DNA from: Tabrizicola sp.
Lineage (GTDB): Bacteria > Pseudomonadota > Alphaproteobacteria > Rhodobacterales > Rhodobacteraceae
DNA length: 64,000 nucleotides
Direction: 5' to 3'
Assembly: GCF_016793705.1 (NCBI RefSeq)
Contig: NZ_JAEULO010000064.1
Span: forward strand, 1-64,000
Made by a program: the position numbers and the translations under genes. Shown here piece by piece: positions 45,882 to 57,353 of the stretch; position 1 is the stretch's first letter, and every line of letters begins with the position of its first letter. A model generated the notes under the pieces. That model saw nothing but the letters and a program-made list of their open reading frames with translations. It had not been told where the DNA came from and ran no database searches.

Positions 45882-46769
45882 TCAGAGCCGCCGCGCCAGA
45901 TACTCCTTCGTGAACCCCGCATAGCCCTCGGCCGTCACCTGCAAATCCTGCCGCATCAGCCCGTGCAGCTCGGGCAGGCGGTGGAAGGGGACGGCTGGCC
46001 ACACATGATGTTCCACATGATAGGGCATGTTCCAGGCCAGGAACCGGACGATCCGGTTGGTGAAGGTCGTGCGCGTGTTCTGGAACATGTTCGCCACCCG
46101 CGGGCAATCGCCATGTTCCGCCAGCAGATACAGCCGCAGGAAGGGCTGGCCCAGCAGCACCGGCACCACCCAGACCCACAGCAGCAAGGGCGTCCAGACC
46201 AGCGTCAGCCCCGCCAGCGCATAACCAGCCACCATGACCCTTGCCTCGGTGACGATCCGGCCCTTGGCGCTCAACGGCAGATACTCGCCCTCGACCTTGC
46301 CCCGCGCCAGCGCTGCGATCAGCCGCAGCCCCGATCCCCAATACGGCAGGCCCGAGACATGGATCCCCCACTCCCGCAGGGTCGCGGGCTTCTCGCTGGC
46401 CAGCTCCGGGTCCTTCCCGTCGATGTTCGTCCAGCGATGATGCGCCAGATGGAAATAGCGAAACCACTCGAAGGGCAGAAGCAGCAGGAACCCCGCCAGC
46501 CGCCCGGCCCATTCGTTCAGCCAGAGCGAGGCGAAGGGCGTCTTGTGCGTCGCCTCATGCTCCAGCGTGAACAGGAAGACGATCAACACCCCCTGAACCG
46601 GCAACAGCGCCCACCACCCCGGCACACCCGCCGCGATAAGCCCGCCCGCCAGCAGGATCAGCCCCACATGCAGCGCCAGATGCCGCAGGCCCGCCCTGTC
46701 GGAGCGGGCGGTCATCGCCTCGCGCAACTCGGTCGGAACGCCGGCCAGAAATTCCCGGTGATCCCTCAT
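45882..46769 (-). CDS. fatty acid desaturase-family membrane di-iron enzyme
   Basis: 295 residues, four to five membrane segments, with histidine boxes HEATH, HLAHH and HVEHH plus LLAEHGD. These ligate the di-iron centre of desaturases and hydroxylases. The substrate could be an acyl chain or a carotenoid. Its ATG overlaps the cupin stop (ATGA in the minus direction), so it is third in a coupled rluE-type/cupin/desaturase operon. Confidence 0.85.
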   Translation of the reverse strand: MRDHREFLAGVPTELREAMTARSDRAGLRHLALHVGLILLAGGLIAAGVPGWWALLPVQGVLIVFLFTLEHEATHKTPFASLWLNEWAGRLAGFLLLLPFEWFRYFHLAHHRWTNIDGKDPELASEKPATLREWGIHVSGLPYWGSGLRLIAALARGKVEGEYLPLSAKGRIVTEARVMVAGYALAGLTLVWTPLLLWVWVVPVLLGQPFLRLYLLAEHGDCPRVANMFQNTRTTFTNRIVRFLAWNMPYHVEHHVWPAVPFHRLPELHGLMRQDLQVTAEGYAGFTKEYLARRL

Positions 46770-47179
46770 GACTTCAGTTCCCAGCCCGGAGACGCCAGTT
46801 CAAACCCCTGGAAACGGAACCCGGGCGAGACGGTGCAACTGACCAGCGTCCACTCCCCCGCGGACTGCGCCGCCTGCCACCATCCCGCCGGAACCACCGC
46901 CTGCACCACATCACCCTCCAGCACATCCGGTCCCAGCCGCACATCGCTGGCAGAGTGCTCCCCCAGCGACAGTATCAGCGGAGCGCCTGCATGCCACAGC
47001 CAGATCTCGTCGGCATCGACCCGGTGCCAATGGCTCCGCTCGCCCGCCTTCAGCAGGAACAGGATCGCCGTCCCGCTCGCCCGCCCATCGACCAATGGCC
47101 CGACCCAGGTCTGCCGATACCAGCCGCCCTCGGGATGCGGCGCCAGCTCCAGCCTGCGGATGATCTCCTCGGCGCTCAT
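46766..47179 (-). CDS. DUF985 cupin protein
   Basis: 137 residues starting [19 protein letters not shown] after GGAGGG. A cupin barrel with [15 protein letters not shown] and the EGGWYRQTW start is the DUF985 pattern. Family members are thought to be epimerase-like or sugar-binding; function is not established. It overlaps both neighbours by 4 nt. Confidence 0.82.
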   Translation of the reverse strand: MSAEEIIRRLELAPHPEGGWYRQTWVGPLVDGRASGTAILFLLKAGERSHWHRVDADEIWLWHAGAPLILSLGEHSASDVRLGPDVLEGDVVQAVVPAGWWQAAQSAGEWTLVSCTVSPGFRFQGFELASPGWELKS

Positions 47180-47706
47180 GCTTCCCTCCACTCACCCGGA
47201 GCAAGCCCCTCCAGCGTCCAGTCGCCCACCCGACAGCGGATCAGCCGCAGGCAGGGCAGGCCAACGGCGGCACACATCCGCCGCACCTGGCGGTTGCGCC
47301 CCTCGCGAATTACCAGCTCGATCCACCCGTCCGGCACCGACTTCCGCACCCTGATCGGCGGCACCCGCGGCCAGAGCCATGCGGGCTCCGCCACCCCCCG
47401 CGCCTTGGCCGGCAGGGTCGGCCCGTCGTTCAGCTCCACCCCCTCCCGCAACCGCTCCAGCGCGGCCTCCGTCACCACCCCCTCGACCTGCGCAAGATAG
47501 GTCTTCTCCAGCTTGTGCTTCGGGTCCGCGATCCGCGCCTGCAGCTTCCCGTCATCGGTCAGCACCAGCAGCCCCTCGCTGTCCCGATCCAGCCGCCCCG
47601 CCGGATAGACCCCCTTCACCGCCACGAAATCCGCCAGCACCGCCCGCTCCCCCTCGCGCGAGAACTGGCAGAGCACGTCATAGGGCTTGTTCAGAAGGAT
47701 CAGCAT
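47176..47706 (-). CDS. RsuA/RluE-family pseudouridine synthase
   Basis: 176 residues. The catalytic motif is [15 protein letters not shown] (Asp after RL), with [10 protein letters not shown] and [16 protein letters not shown] typical of the RluE/RsuA group. It lacks the N-terminal S4 domain and is short, like RluE (23S rRNA position 2457 in E. coli). First gene of the coupled operon. Confidence 0.9.
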   Translation of the reverse strand: MLILLNKPYDVLCQFSREGERAVLADFVAVKGVYPAGRLDRDSEGLLVLTDDGKLQARIADPKHKLEKTYLAQVEGVVTEAALERLREGVELNDGPTLPAKARGVAEPAWLWPRVPPIRVRKSVPDGWIELVIREGRNRQVRRMCAAVGLPCLRLIRCRVGDWTLEGLAPGEWREA

Positions 47707-47771
47707 GGCGAAGACCTAGCGCAGCCCACCCCCCGTTGCCAACCCAGCCTTCCCATGCCAGCCTCCGCCCC

Positions 47772-48830
47772 ATGACCCAGACCCTGATCATCGGCGCCGG
47801 CATCACCGGCGCGGCGCTGGCCTTCCAGCTCTTCCGGCGCGGCGAGGATGTGACCCTGGTCTCGACCCATGCCCAAGGCGGCCTCGCCTCGGCGGCGAGC
47901 TTCGGCTGGCTCAATGCCTCGTATTTCCTGAATCACTCACACTATCACCTGCGACACGCAGGCATGGCCGCCCACCGCCGCCTGACCGAAGCCCTTCCGG
48001 GCCTGCCGACCACCTGGCAAGGCTGCCTCTGGTACGAAGCGACCGGAGACGCGCAGGAAGAAACCGCCGCCGATCTTCTGGCGCTCGGCTACAAGGTCGA
48101 ACGGCTGATCAGGTCGCAGATTGTCGACCGCCTTCCCGCCCTCGGACCCGTCCCCGACACCGCGCTCTTCTTTCCGGAAGAGGGCGTGGCCGACCCCGCG
48201 ATCCTGGCCCGTGCCCTGATCACCGCTTCCGGCGCTGCGGTGGTCCGCGCCACCGTCCAGTCCGTGACCGAGAAGAAGGGCAGGGCGACCGGCGTCCTCA
48301 CCGACCTCGGCCCCCTGCCTGCCGACCGGGTGATCCTCGCCACCGGCACGGGCACCCCGGAACTGCTGGAGCCGCTCGGCTTTACCCTGCCGATGCTGCA
48401 ACGTCCCGGACTGATGATCGCGACCAATGCCTTGCCGCCGATCTGTCCGGTCGTCCTCGCCACCCCCGATCAGGAGGTCCGTCAGGACGCGAAGGGGCAC
48501 CTGATCGCCCCCGCCTCCGCCGGGCATCAGGGTGACCATGCCGAGACGCTGGGCTCTTTCCCCGTGGTGGTGAACGCGACCCTGACCCGCCTCCGCGCCC
48601 TGTTTCCCGGTCACGACATCCACTTCGCCCATCAGGCCATGGCGTTGCGCCCGGTGCCGGGCGACGGATTGCCGGTCGTGGGGCAGGGGCCGCTTAAGGG
48701 CCTCTGGATCGCGGTGATGCATTCCGGCGCGACGCTGGCCCCGGTGGCGGCGGAACTCTTGGCCGAAGAGATCACCGGCGGCCCGGAAAGCCCACTATTG
48801 GCCGATTTCCGCCCCGCGCGCTTCCAATAG
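47772..48830 (+). CDS. FAD-dependent amine/amino-acid oxidase-like protein (DAO family)
   Basis: 352 residues. The N-terminal FAD fingerprint is LIIGAGITGAALAFQLF, and the C-terminal motif is GDGLPVVGQGPLKGLW. It matches the DAO superfamily (glycine oxidase, sarcosine oxidase beta-like). Substrate unknown. Divergent from the rluE-type operon, with 65 nt between starts. Confidence 0.88.
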   Translation: MTQTLIIGAGITGAALAFQLFRRGEDVTLVSTHAQGGLASAASFGWLNASYFLNHSHYHLRHAGMAAHRRLTEALPGLPTTWQGCLWYEATGDAQEETAADLLALGYKVERLIRSQIVDRLPALGPVPDTALFFPEEGVADPAILARALITASGAAVVRATVQSVTEKKGRATGVLTDLGPLPADRVILATGTGTPELLEPLGFTLPMLQRPGLMIATNALPPICPVVLATPDQEVRQDAKGHLIAPASAGHQGDHAETLGSFPVVVNATLTRLRALFPGHDIHFAHQAMALRPVPGDGLPVVGQGPLKGLWIAVMHSGATLAPVAAELLAEEITGGPESPLLADFRPARFQ

Positions 48831-48833
48831 AAA

Positions 48834-48858
48834 CGGGCGCCCCTCGTGAGGCGCCCCG
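48834..48858 (+). terminator. terminator of the DAO-type gene
   Basis: CGGGCGCC and GGCGCCCCG form an 8-bp stem 3 nt after the stop. Confidence 0.7.
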
Positions 48859-48881
48859 CCGATTTCTTCGAAGAAACCGGA

Positions 48882-48903
48882 CCGGAGTTTTCGAAAACTC
48901 CGG
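48882..48903. terminator. perfect palindrome between DAO-type gene and eno
   Basis: A 22-bp perfect palindrome with arms CCGGAGTTTTC and GAAAACTCCGG, preceded by the 14-bp palindrome TTTCTTCGAAGAAA at 48863-48876. It lies between convergent genes and probably ends eno transcription. Confidence 0.6.
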
Positions 48904-48912
48904 CCCCGACCG

Positions 48913-50199
<1,287 letters not shown>

Positions 50200-50241
50200 T
50201 CAAGGCCGAATGGGTGCTCTCACCGGCCCCTTTACCCCGCC

Positions 50242-51138
50242 TCAGGCCATGAGGGAAGCGCGTTTGCGCGCGCGGGCAAAGGCGTAAAGCCCCGAACCCA
50301 CCACGATGGCCGCGCCCAGAAGCGTCGATCCTGAAGGCCGTTCGCCCAGGAAGATCATCGCGATCACCAGCGCGAAGACCAGCCGGGTGTAGCGGAACGG
50401 GGCCACCACCGACACCTCGCCCAGCCGCATCGCCGCGACGACGGCGTAATAGCCGAAGAGGCCCGAGACCAGAGCCCCGCCAAGCCCCGCCCATTGTCCG
50501 GGCGTCGGCCAGACGAAACCCTGTCCCATCCCCGCCATCAGCGCGGCCCCGGCGGGCACCAGCCCCAGATAGGCCCAGGTCGCCACCTGGAACGTCCCGA
50601 TCCGCGCCGGAATGGCCCGCGTCGACAGATCGCGCACCGCAAGGACAAGAACGCAGGCCACTGTCAGCAGCCCCGTCGGGTCGAATGCCGCATCCCAGGG
50701 CTCAAGGATCACCAGCACTCCGACAAAACCCACCAGGACCGAGGCCCACCGCCGCCAGCCAACCTCTTCGCCCAGGAACAGCGCCGCCCCCGCCACCACC
50801 ACCAGCGGCGAGGCCTGCAACAGCGCCGCCGTCATCGTCAGCGGGGCCAGCGCAAGGGCAAGGATATACAGCACCGCCGCGCCCGCCTCGGCCAGCGAGC
50901 GGAGCAGGGCAATGCCGCGCAGGGCATCCATCGACAGGACGGGCTGGCGCTGCCGGGCAGCCAATGCCCAGAACACCAGCGCCCCCGCCCCTCCGGTCAG
51001 CGCCAGCACCTGACCGGGCGGCAGCGCCTCGGCCGACCGCTTCAGGAACAGGTCCTCGACGGCGAAGAACGCCATCGAGGCCACCATCATCAGCGCGGCG
51101 CGGGTGTTGTCGGCCGCGTGCGGTGCGGGGGCGGTCAT
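50242..51138 (-). CDS. EamA-family (DMT) transporter
   Basis: 298 residues, ten membrane segments in two EamA halves (FFAVEDLFLKRSAEALPPG; LALAPLTMTAALLQASPLVVV). Start at 51138 has GGAG 8 nt upstream; an ATG at 51168 is in frame. Likely an efflux carrier of unknown substrate. Confidence 0.87.
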   Translation of the reverse strand: MTAPAPHAADNTRAALMMVASMAFFAVEDLFLKRSAEALPPGQVLALTGGAGALVFWALAARQRQPVLSMDALRGIALLRSLAEAGAAVLYILALALAPLTMTAALLQASPLVVVAGAALFLGEEVGWRRWASVLVGFVGVLVILEPWDAAFDPTGLLTVACVLVLAVRDLSTRAIPARIGTFQVATWAYLGLVPAGAALMAGMGQGFVWPTPGQWAGLGGALVSGLFGYYAVVAAMRLGEVSVVAPFRYTRLVFALVIAMIFLGERPSGSTLLGAAIVVGSGLYAFARARKRASLMA

Positions 51139-51218
51139 GGCAGGCTCCAAAAGGGCGGGCAGCGCCAAGGCCTACAATGCCCGCCCGACGAAGGAAACCC
51201 AGCGAAATGCCTGATTTG

Positions 51219-52082
51219 TTACCGATACAGCCGCGGTGCCCCCGCCTTGTCGTGGATCGCGTTCACCTGGTCGGGCGACAGGTCCAGTTCCCCGGCCAGC
51301 TTGTGCAGGTATTCGGCTTCCGCCTTCTGGTCCAGGTTGATCGCCATCAGCGACACCAGATAGACCTGCGGCTCCAGCCCCGCCGGGACCGACCGCGCCA
51401 GCCCCACGACATCCATCGGCCGGTTCAGTTCCGCCTGCACCGCCTGAACCTCGCGCTGGTCGGCCTCGCCCATCGCCTGCATCAGGCGCTGACGCTCATC
51501 GTCGTCCAGCTCGCCGTCGCATTTCACCGCCTGGATCACAGCCCGCAGCATCAGCGCCGCCGACAGCTCCTGCTCGCGCTCCGGTTCCGGCAGGGTGATC
51601 GGCCCGCCCGGTTTGCGGTCGCTCATCACCTGGTCCAGCAGATCGCCGACCCCGCCGCCCGATCCGCCGTCGAAACTGCCGCCCGTCCCGCTGCGGCGTG
51701 GCTGCTGCGGCCGGTTCTGCTCCGTCGTCCGGCCGCGGCCCGTCAGCTCGCCCAGAAGATCGTCCAGCCCGCCTTTCGGTGCCGTCGCGCGCGGCGACTG
51801 CCGCTTCTGGCCCGAAATCTGGTCCAGAAGATCACCCAGCCCGCCCTGGTCGCCCGTCCCGGATGTGCGTCCGGTCGAGGTCTTGCTGGCGCCGCCAAGC
51901 ACCTGGCCCAGGATATCCTCAAGCCCGCCCTTGGTCTGGCCGTCATAGCGCGTGCCACGGCCCGCCGTCGTGGTTCCGCCCGAGGGTTCGGCCGCCGCGC
52001 CGCCGCCCTTGGTCAGGGCCGTCACACCCTTCACGATCGCAACGCCGATCGCGACTTTCAGCAGTGTCTTTCCAAGACTCAT
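51219..52082 (-). CDS. DUF533 (TerB-like) protein with four internal repeats
   Basis: 287 residues from the ATG at 52082 (GGAGG 6 nt upstream). An N-terminal hydrophobic helix (LLKVAIGVAIVKGVTAL) is followed by a low-complexity Gly/Thr/Arg region carrying four related segments: GGLEDILGQVLGG, GGLGDLLDQISG, GGLDDLLGELTG and GGVGDLLDQVMS. The C-terminal third is a helical TerB-like DUF533 domain (MLRAVIQAVKCDGELDDDE). Function unknown. Confidence 0.82.
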   Translation of the reverse strand: MSLGKTLLKVAIGVAIVKGVTALTKGGGAAAEPSGGTTTAGRGTRYDGQTKGGLEDILGQVLGGASKTSTGRTSGTGDQGGLGDLLDQISGQKRQSPRATAPKGGLDDLLGELTGRGRTTEQNRPQQPRRSGTGGSFDGGSGGGVGDLLDQVMSDRKPGGPITLPEPEREQELSAALMLRAVIQAVKCDGELDDDERQRLMQAMGEADQREVQAVQAELNRPMDVVGLARSVPAGLEPQVYLVSLMAINLDQKAEAEYLHKLAGELDLSPDQVNAIHDKAGAPRLYR

Positions 52083-52174
52083 CACGCACCTCCCCGGGGT
52101 TTCGGTTCAGCACCCAGCCTTCCTTGCCGCCGCCGTCCGGTCAATGCAAAAGGGGGGCCGGGCAGGGGGGAAAG

Positions 52175-53062
52175 ATGCGCAAATCGAGACTCGACGGTGT
52201 GGGCGTCGCCATGCTTCTCGGCGTGCAGGGCCTTCTCGCCGTCAACCAGGTCATCATCAAGCTGGTGAATGCAGGGCTGCAACCGGTCTTCTTCGCCGGT
52301 CTCCGTTCGCTTCTCGCCGTCGGCTTCGTCTGGGCCTGGCTTGTCTGGAAGGGCCGCCCGCCGCGCCTGCGGCGCGAAGCCTGGGGCAGCGGCCTGCTGA
52401 TGGGGGCGATCTTCGCCGCCGAATTCCTGTTTCTCTTCCTCGCTCTCGACCTGACGACTGTCGGGCGCTCCTCGCTCATCATGTATTCGATGCCGGTCTG
52501 GTTCGCGCTGCTGGCCCATTTCGGCCTGGGCGAGCGGATCACCGGCACCAAGGCCGCGGGCCTCGCGCTCGCCTTCGCAGGTTGCGCCGTGGCGATCCTC
52601 TCGCGCCCCAAGACCGGTGAGGCGAGTCTTGCGGGCGATCTTTGCGCCCTGGGGGCCGCCTGGGGCTGGGCGCTGACCGCCTATATCGCGCGCCGCCCGG
52701 TCATGCGGGCCGAGGGGCCCGAGATGCAGCTCTTCTGGATGGTCCTCGTCTCGGCCCCGATCCTGCTTCTCGCCGCACCCCTCTTCGGCCCGCTGATCCG
52801 CGACCTGCAAGCACTACATATTGTGGGTCTGGTCTTCCAATCCTCCATCGTGGTGGCTGGGGGCTTCATCGCCTGGCTCTGGCTCCTCTCGGTCTACCCG
52901 GCCTCGACCGTGGCCTCGTTTTCCTTCCTGACCCCGATCCTCGCGATCCTCTTGGGTGCGCTCCTCTTCGGCGAAACCATCGGTCTGCCGATTCTCCTCG
53001 CCGCTGCACTGGCCGCCGCCGGGATCGTGCTGATCAACCGTCCGGCCCCGGCCACGCGCTGA
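52175..53062 (+). CDS. EamA-family (DMT) transporter
   Basis: 295 residues, ten membrane segments in two EamA repeats (LLAVNQVIIKLVNAGLQPVF; FLALDLTTVGRSSLIMYSMP). The ATG follows GGGGGGAAAG. Divergent from the DUF533 gene. Not a close copy of the transporter at 50242. Substrate unknown. Confidence 0.87.
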   Translation: MRKSRLDGVGVAMLLGVQGLLAVNQVIIKLVNAGLQPVFFAGLRSLLAVGFVWAWLVWKGRPPRLRREAWGSGLLMGAIFAAEFLFLFLALDLTTVGRSSLIMYSMPVWFALLAHFGLGERITGTKAAGLALAFAGCAVAILSRPKTGEASLAGDLCALGAAWGWALTAYIARRPVMRAEGPEMQLFWMVLVSAPILLLAAPLFGPLIRDLQALHIVGLVFQSSIVVAGGFIAWLWLLSVYPASTVASFSFLTPILAILLGALLFGETIGLPILLAAALAAAGIVLINRPAPATR

Positions 53063-53315
53063 GGTTCGGTCGGGCGGAATCGCTTCGTTGACAAGGGGCC
53101 GCTCCTGTGGGTCGCTGAAGGTCGCGCGCCAAGCGGGCCGCAATGCTTGCAAATCCGCCGCTCTTCACAAACTGCGCGAACCCTGTCCCCAGGGATGTCC
53201 ACATGCTCCGCTCGCGTGTGCTGACGTTCCCGTGATGTGACCGAAAAAACGTCAAGCCGAAAATCTGCTTCCGCGTGCAATTTTCCCGTTGATCGAACCA
53301 CGGGATTACGACACT

Positions 53316-53345
53316 TTGACAAAGCGGCAGGGGCAACCACAAAAT
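53316..53345 (+). promoter_or_regulatory. nrdJ promoter
   Basis: TTGACA, an 18-nt spacer and CAAAAT, about 180 nt before nrdJ in a 465-nt gap. The perfect -35 and the overlapping NrdR-type site support it as the main promoter. The rest of 53063-53527 shows no other gene; a cobalamin riboswitch was looked for and not seen. Confidence 0.6.
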
Positions 53346-53351
53346 CTAGTG
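53338..53351. promoter_or_regulatory. NrdR box over the nrdJ -10
   Basis: CACAAAATCTAGTG fits the NrdR consensus CACWAWATVTWGTG at every position and covers the -10 element. NrdR represses ribonucleotide reductase genes when dATP is plentiful. NrdR sites are usually paired about 31 nt apart; no second good copy was found at that distance. Confidence 0.7.
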
Positions 53352-53527
53352 CCGCAGCAACAGGCAGAACGCTTCACAAAAAGGGCATCCCAATCGGATG
53401 CGACCCTCTTGGCGGCCCGTACCGTCAGGACCGGAAACGTTTTGCCTAAGGCTGCGCCGGAACATGGTCCCTGCCTGGTTTAGTCAATTCTCGGCCGCAA
53501 GGGCCGCAAAAACGGGAGACCAGGGGC

Positions 53528-56500
53528 ATGAAGATCGAGCGGAAGTTCACCACGGAAGCCACCGGCGCCTACGGGGCGATGGGTTTCGTCCTCACCACCT
53601 CTGAAATCCGAAACCCGGACGGCAAGATCGTCTTCCGCAACGAGGCCGTCGAAGTGCCGGAAGGCTGGAGCCAAGTCGCCTCCGACGTGCTGGCCCAGAA
53701 GTATTTCCGCAAGGCAGGCGTCCCCGCCGTGCTCAAGAAGGTCAAGGAAAAGGGCGTCCCCGAATTCCTCTGGCGCTCGGTCCCCGACGAGGCCGCACTG
53801 GCCCAGCTTCCCGAAGACAAGCGCATGGTGGGCGAGACCAGCGCCAAGCAGGTCTTCGACCGCCTCGCCGGCGCCTGGGCCTATTGGGGCTGGAAGGGCG
53901 GCTATTTCACCACCGAAGCCGACGCGAAAGCCTACTACGACGAGATGCGCTACATGCTGGCCCGCCAGATGGCCGCGCCGAACAGCCCGCAATGGTTCAA
54001 CACCGGCCTGCACTGGGCCTATGGCATCGACGGCCCGTCGCAGGGCCATTTCTACGTCGACCACGCCACCGGCAAGCTCACCAAATCCGCCTCCGCCTAT
54101 GAACACCCCCAGCCGCACGCCTGCTTCATCCAGTCGGTCAAGGACGACCTGGTGGGTGACGGCGGCATCATGGACCTCTGGGTGCGTGAGGCCCGGCTCT
54201 TCAAATACGGCTCCGGCACCGGCACCAACTTCTCCTCCCTCCGCGGCGAGGGCGAGAAACTGTCGGGCGGCGGCAAGTCCTCGGGCCTGATGGGCTTCCT
54301 CAAGATCGGCGACCGTGCGGCGGGCGCCATCAAGTCCGGCGGCACCACGCGGCGCGCCGCCAAGATGGTGATCATCGACATGGATCACCCCGATATCGAG
54401 GATTTCATCAACTGGAAGGTCATCGAGGAGCAGAAGGTCGCCTCCCTCGTCGCCGGGTCCAAGATGCATGAGGCCCGCCTGAACGACATCTTCGCCGCCA
54501 TCCGCCAGTGGGACGGCGCGGAAGCCGACGCGACCGATCCGGCCAAGAACCCCGCGCTGAAAGCCGCGATCAAGGCCGCCAAGAAGGCGATGATCCCCGA
54601 CACCTACACCAACCGCGTGCTGCAATACGCGCGCCAGGGCTTCGACAGCATCGAATTCCCCACCTACGACACCGACTGGGACTCCGAGGCCTACATCTCC
54701 GTCTCCGGCCAGAACTCCAACAACTCGGTCCGCGTGACCGACGCCTTCCTGACCGCCGTCCGCGAAGACAAACCCTGGGAACTCATCCGCCGCACCGACG
54801 GCAAGATCGCCAAGACCGTCTCCGCCCGCGAGCTCTGGGACCAGATCGGCCACGCCGCCTGGGCCTGTGCCGACCCAGGCATCCAGTTCCACGACACCGT
54901 CAACGCCTGGCACACCTGCCCTGAGGACGGCCCGATCCGCGGCTCGAACCCCTGCTCGGAATACATGTTCCTCGACGACACCGCCTGCAACTTGGCGTCG
55001 ATGAACCTGCTGACCTTCCACCATGACGGCAAGTTCGACGCCGAGGCCTATATCCACGCGACCCGTCTCTGGACCCTCACCCTGGAAATCAGCGTGATGA
55101 TGGCGCAGTTCCCCTCGAAGGAAATCGCCCAGTTCTCCTACGACTTCCGCACCCTCGGCCTCGGCTACGCCAATATCGGCGGCCTGCTGATGAACATGGG
55201 CCTCGGCTACGACTCCGACGAAGGCCGCGCCCTCTGCGGTGCCCTGACCGCGATCATGACCGGCGTGACCTATGCCACCTCCGCCGAGATGGCCAAGGAG
55301 CTTGGCCCCTTCTCCGGCTACGACCGGAACAAGACCCACATGCTCCGCGTCATCCGCAACCACCGCGCGGCGGCCCATGGGCTCGCTTACGAAGGCCTGA
55401 ACGTCCCCGCCGTCGCCCTTGACCACGCGAACTGCCCCGACCAAACCCTTGTCGCGCTTGCCAAATCCGCCTGGGACGAGGCCCTGCGCCTTGGTGAAGC
55501 CCACGGCTACCGCAACGCCCAGACCACCGTGATCGCCCCCACCGGCACCATCGGCCTAGTCATGGACTGCGACACCACCGGCATCGAGCCCGACTTCGCC
55601 CTGGTCAAGTTCAAGAAACTCGCCGGCGGCGGCTACTTCAAGATCATCAACCAGTCGGTCCCCGCCGCGCTTGAAACTCTCGGCTACTCCACCGCCCAGG
55701 CTGCCGAGATCGTCGCCTACGCTGTCGGCCACGCCTCCCTCGGCCAGGCCCCGGCGATCAACCACACCGCGCTGATCGGCCACGGCTTCGGCCCGCGCGA
55801 GATCGAGAAGATCGAGGCCGCCCTCCCAAGCGCCTTCGACATCCGCTTCGTCTTCAACCAGTGGACGCTCGGCGAAGACTTCTGCAAGGGTACCCTCGGC
55901 ATCCCCGCCGAGAAACTGGCCGACCCGACCTTCGACCTCCTCCGTCACCTCGGCTTCACCAAGGCCCAGATCGACGCCGCCAACGACCATGTCTGCGGCA
56001 CCATGACCCTCGAAGGCGCGCCGCACCTGAAGCCCGAACACCTGAACGTCTTCGACTGCGCCAACCCCTGCGGCAAGACCGGCAAACGCTTCCTGTCGGT
56101 CAACAGCCACATCACCATGATGGCCGCCGCCCAAAGCTTCATCTCCGGCGCGATCTCCAAGACCATCAACATGCCGAACAACGCCACCATCGCCGAGACG
56201 CTGGCGGCCTATGAACTCAGCCACTCGCTCGGCATCAAGGCCAATGCGCTCTACCGCGACGGCTCCAAGCTTTCCCAACCCCTCGCCGCCGCCCTGATCG
56301 AGGACGATGAAGAGGCCGAGGAAATCCTCGCAACCGGCTCGGCGCAGGAAAAGGCCACCGTCATCGCCGAGAAGATCGTCGAGAAGGTGATCGTCAAGGA
56401 GCTGATCTCCCGCCACCGCGAGAAGCTGCCGGAACGCCGCAAGGGCTATACCCAGAAGGCGATCGTCGGCGGCCACAAGGTCTATCTCCGCACCGGCGAA

Positions 56501-57217
56501 TATGCCGACGGCTCGCTGGGCGAGATCTTCATCGACATGCACAAGGAAGGCGCGGGCTTCCGGGCGATGATGAACAACTTCGCCATCGCCGTCTCGGTCG
56601 GCCTGCAATACGGCGTGCCGCTGGACGAATTCGTGGAAGCCTTCACCTTCACCCGCTTCGAGCCGGCGGGCATGGTGCAGGGCAACGACTCGATCAAGAA
56701 CGCGACCTCGATCCTGGACTACATCTTCCGCGAGCTTGCCGTCAGCTACCTGGACCGTACCGATCTCGCCCATGTCGCCCCGAAAGGCGCCAGCTTCGAC
56801 GATCTCGGCCGCGGTGACGAGGAAGGAAAACGTAACATCGCCGAGCCCAGCGAGACGGCGGCCTCGAAGTCGCTGGAAGTGCTGCGGCAGGTCGCCTCCA
56901 CCGGCTACATGCGCAAGCGCGTGCCGCAGGAGTTCACCGTGCTGCAAGGCGGGCAGGGCGTGACGGCTTTCGGCGGCGGCCTCGCCACCGGCACCGACAT
57001 GGCCGCGCCGATGACGGCGGTCCTGTCGGAAACCCGCGTCTCCGGCTTCTCGGAATCGACCAGCACCTTCGCCCTCGGCGCGGCGGACGCCCGCACCAAG
57101 GCCAAGCTGCAAGGCTACACCGGCGACAGCTGCGCCGAATGCGGCAACTACACGCTGGTGAGGAACGGCACCTGCCTGAAGTGCAACAGCTGCGGCTCGA
57201 CGACGGGGTGCAGCTGA
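53528..57217 (+). CDS. nrdJ: adenosylcobalamin-dependent ribonucleotide reductase (class II)
   Basis: 1229 residues. The active-site motif [20 protein letters not shown] lies near residue 475 and [20 protein letters not shown] further on. The C-terminus ends in a zinc-ribbon/redox cysteine cluster (CAECGNY and [14 protein letters not shown]). It reduces ribonucleotides to deoxyribonucleotides using coenzyme B12 in place of a tyrosyl radical, so it works with or without oxygen. The ATG follows GGGAGACCAGGGG. A terminator follows. Confidence 0.97.
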   Translation: MKIERKFTTEATGAYGAMGFVLTTSEIRNPDGKIVFRNEAVEVPEGWSQVASDVLAQKYFRKAGVPAVLKKVKEKGVPEFLWRSVPDEAALAQLPEDKRMVGETSAKQVFDRLAGAWAYWGWKGGYFTTEADAKAYYDEMRYMLARQMAAPNSPQWFNTGLHWAYGIDGPSQGHFYVDHATGKLTKSASAYEHPQPHACFIQSVKDDLVGDGGIMDLWVREARLFKYGSGTGTNFSSLRGEGEKLSGGGKSSGLMGFLKIGDRAAGAIKSGGTTRRAAKMVIIDMDHPDIEDFINWKVIEEQKVASLVAGSKMHEARLNDIFAAIRQWDGAEADATDPAKNPALKAAIKAAKKAMIPDTYTNRVLQYARQGFDSIEFPTYDTDWDSEAYISVSGQNSNNSVRVTDAFLTAVREDKPWELIRRTDGKIAKTVSARELWDQIGHAAWACADPGIQFHDTVNAWHTCPEDGPIRGSNPCSEYMFLDDTACNLASMNLLTFHHDGKFDAEAYIHATRLWTLTLEISVMMAQFPSKEIAQFSYDFRTLGLGYANIGGLLMNMGLGYDSDEGRALCGALTAIMTGVTYATSAEMAKELGPFSGYDRNKTHMLRVIRNHRAAAHGLAYEGLNVPAVALDHANCPDQTLVALAKSAWDEALRLGEAHGYRNAQTTVIAPTGTIGLVMDCDTTGIEPDFALVKFKKLAGGGYFKIINQSVPAALETLGYSTAQAAEIVAYAVGHASLGQAPAINHTALIGHGFGPREIEKIEAALPSAFDIRFVFNQWTLGEDFCKGTLGIPAEKLADPTFDLLRHLGFTKAQIDAANDHVCGTMTLEGAPHLKPEHLNVFDCANPCGKTGKRFLSVNSHITMMAAAQSFISGAISKTINMPNNATIAETLAAYELSHSLGIKANALYRDGSKLSQPLAAALIEDDEEAEEILATGSAQEKATVIAEKIVEKVIVKELISRHREKLPERRKGYTQKAIVGGHKVYLRTGEYADGSLGEIFIDMHKEGAGFRAMMNNFAIAVSVGLQYGVPLDEFVEAFTFTRFEPAGMVQGNDSIKNATSILDYIFRELAVSYLDRTDLAHVAPKGASFDDLGRGDEEGKRNIAEPSETAASKSLEVLRQVASTGYMRKRVPQEFTVLQGGQGVTAFGGGLATGTDMAAPMTAVLSETRVSGFSESTSTFALGAADARTKAKLQGYTGDSCAECGNYTLVRNGTCLKCNSCGSTTGCS

Positions 57218-57233
57218 GTCATCTCGCCATACC

Positions 57234-57260
57234 TGTCATCCCCGCGAAGGCGGGGATCCC
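57234..57260. repeat. palindromic repeat copy A
   Basis: TGTCATCCCCGC-GAAG-GCGGGGATCCC: an 8-bp hairpin (ATCCCCGC/GCGGGGAT) with TGTC ahead. One of four copies around the GIY-YIG gene; copies A and B are in plus orientation. Confidence 0.85.
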
Positions 57261-57272
57261 TTACAAGCGCAG

Positions 57273-57305
57273 AGGCCGTTCCTATGAACGGCCTTTGATT
57301 TTTCA
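57273..57305 (+). terminator. nrdJ terminator
   Basis: AGGCCGTT-CCTATG-AACGGCCT perfect 8-bp stem followed by TTGATTTTT, 55 nt after the nrdJ stop and between repeat copies A and B. Confidence 0.92.
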
Positions 57306-57327
57306 CTGGGGCCAAACCTCCCCCCAC

Positions 57328-57353
57328 TGTCATCCCCGCGTAGGCGGGGATCC
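57328..57353. repeat. palindromic repeat copy B
   Basis: Same repeat as copy A with one loop change (GTAG). The stop codon of the GIY-YIG gene (57330-57332) lies in this copy. Confidence 0.85.

Noticed and set aside
53063-53527. Cobalamin riboswitch upstream of nrdJ
   Set aside because: No recognisable B12-box or conserved kissing-loop elements were seen; the regulatory signal present is the NrdR-type box.
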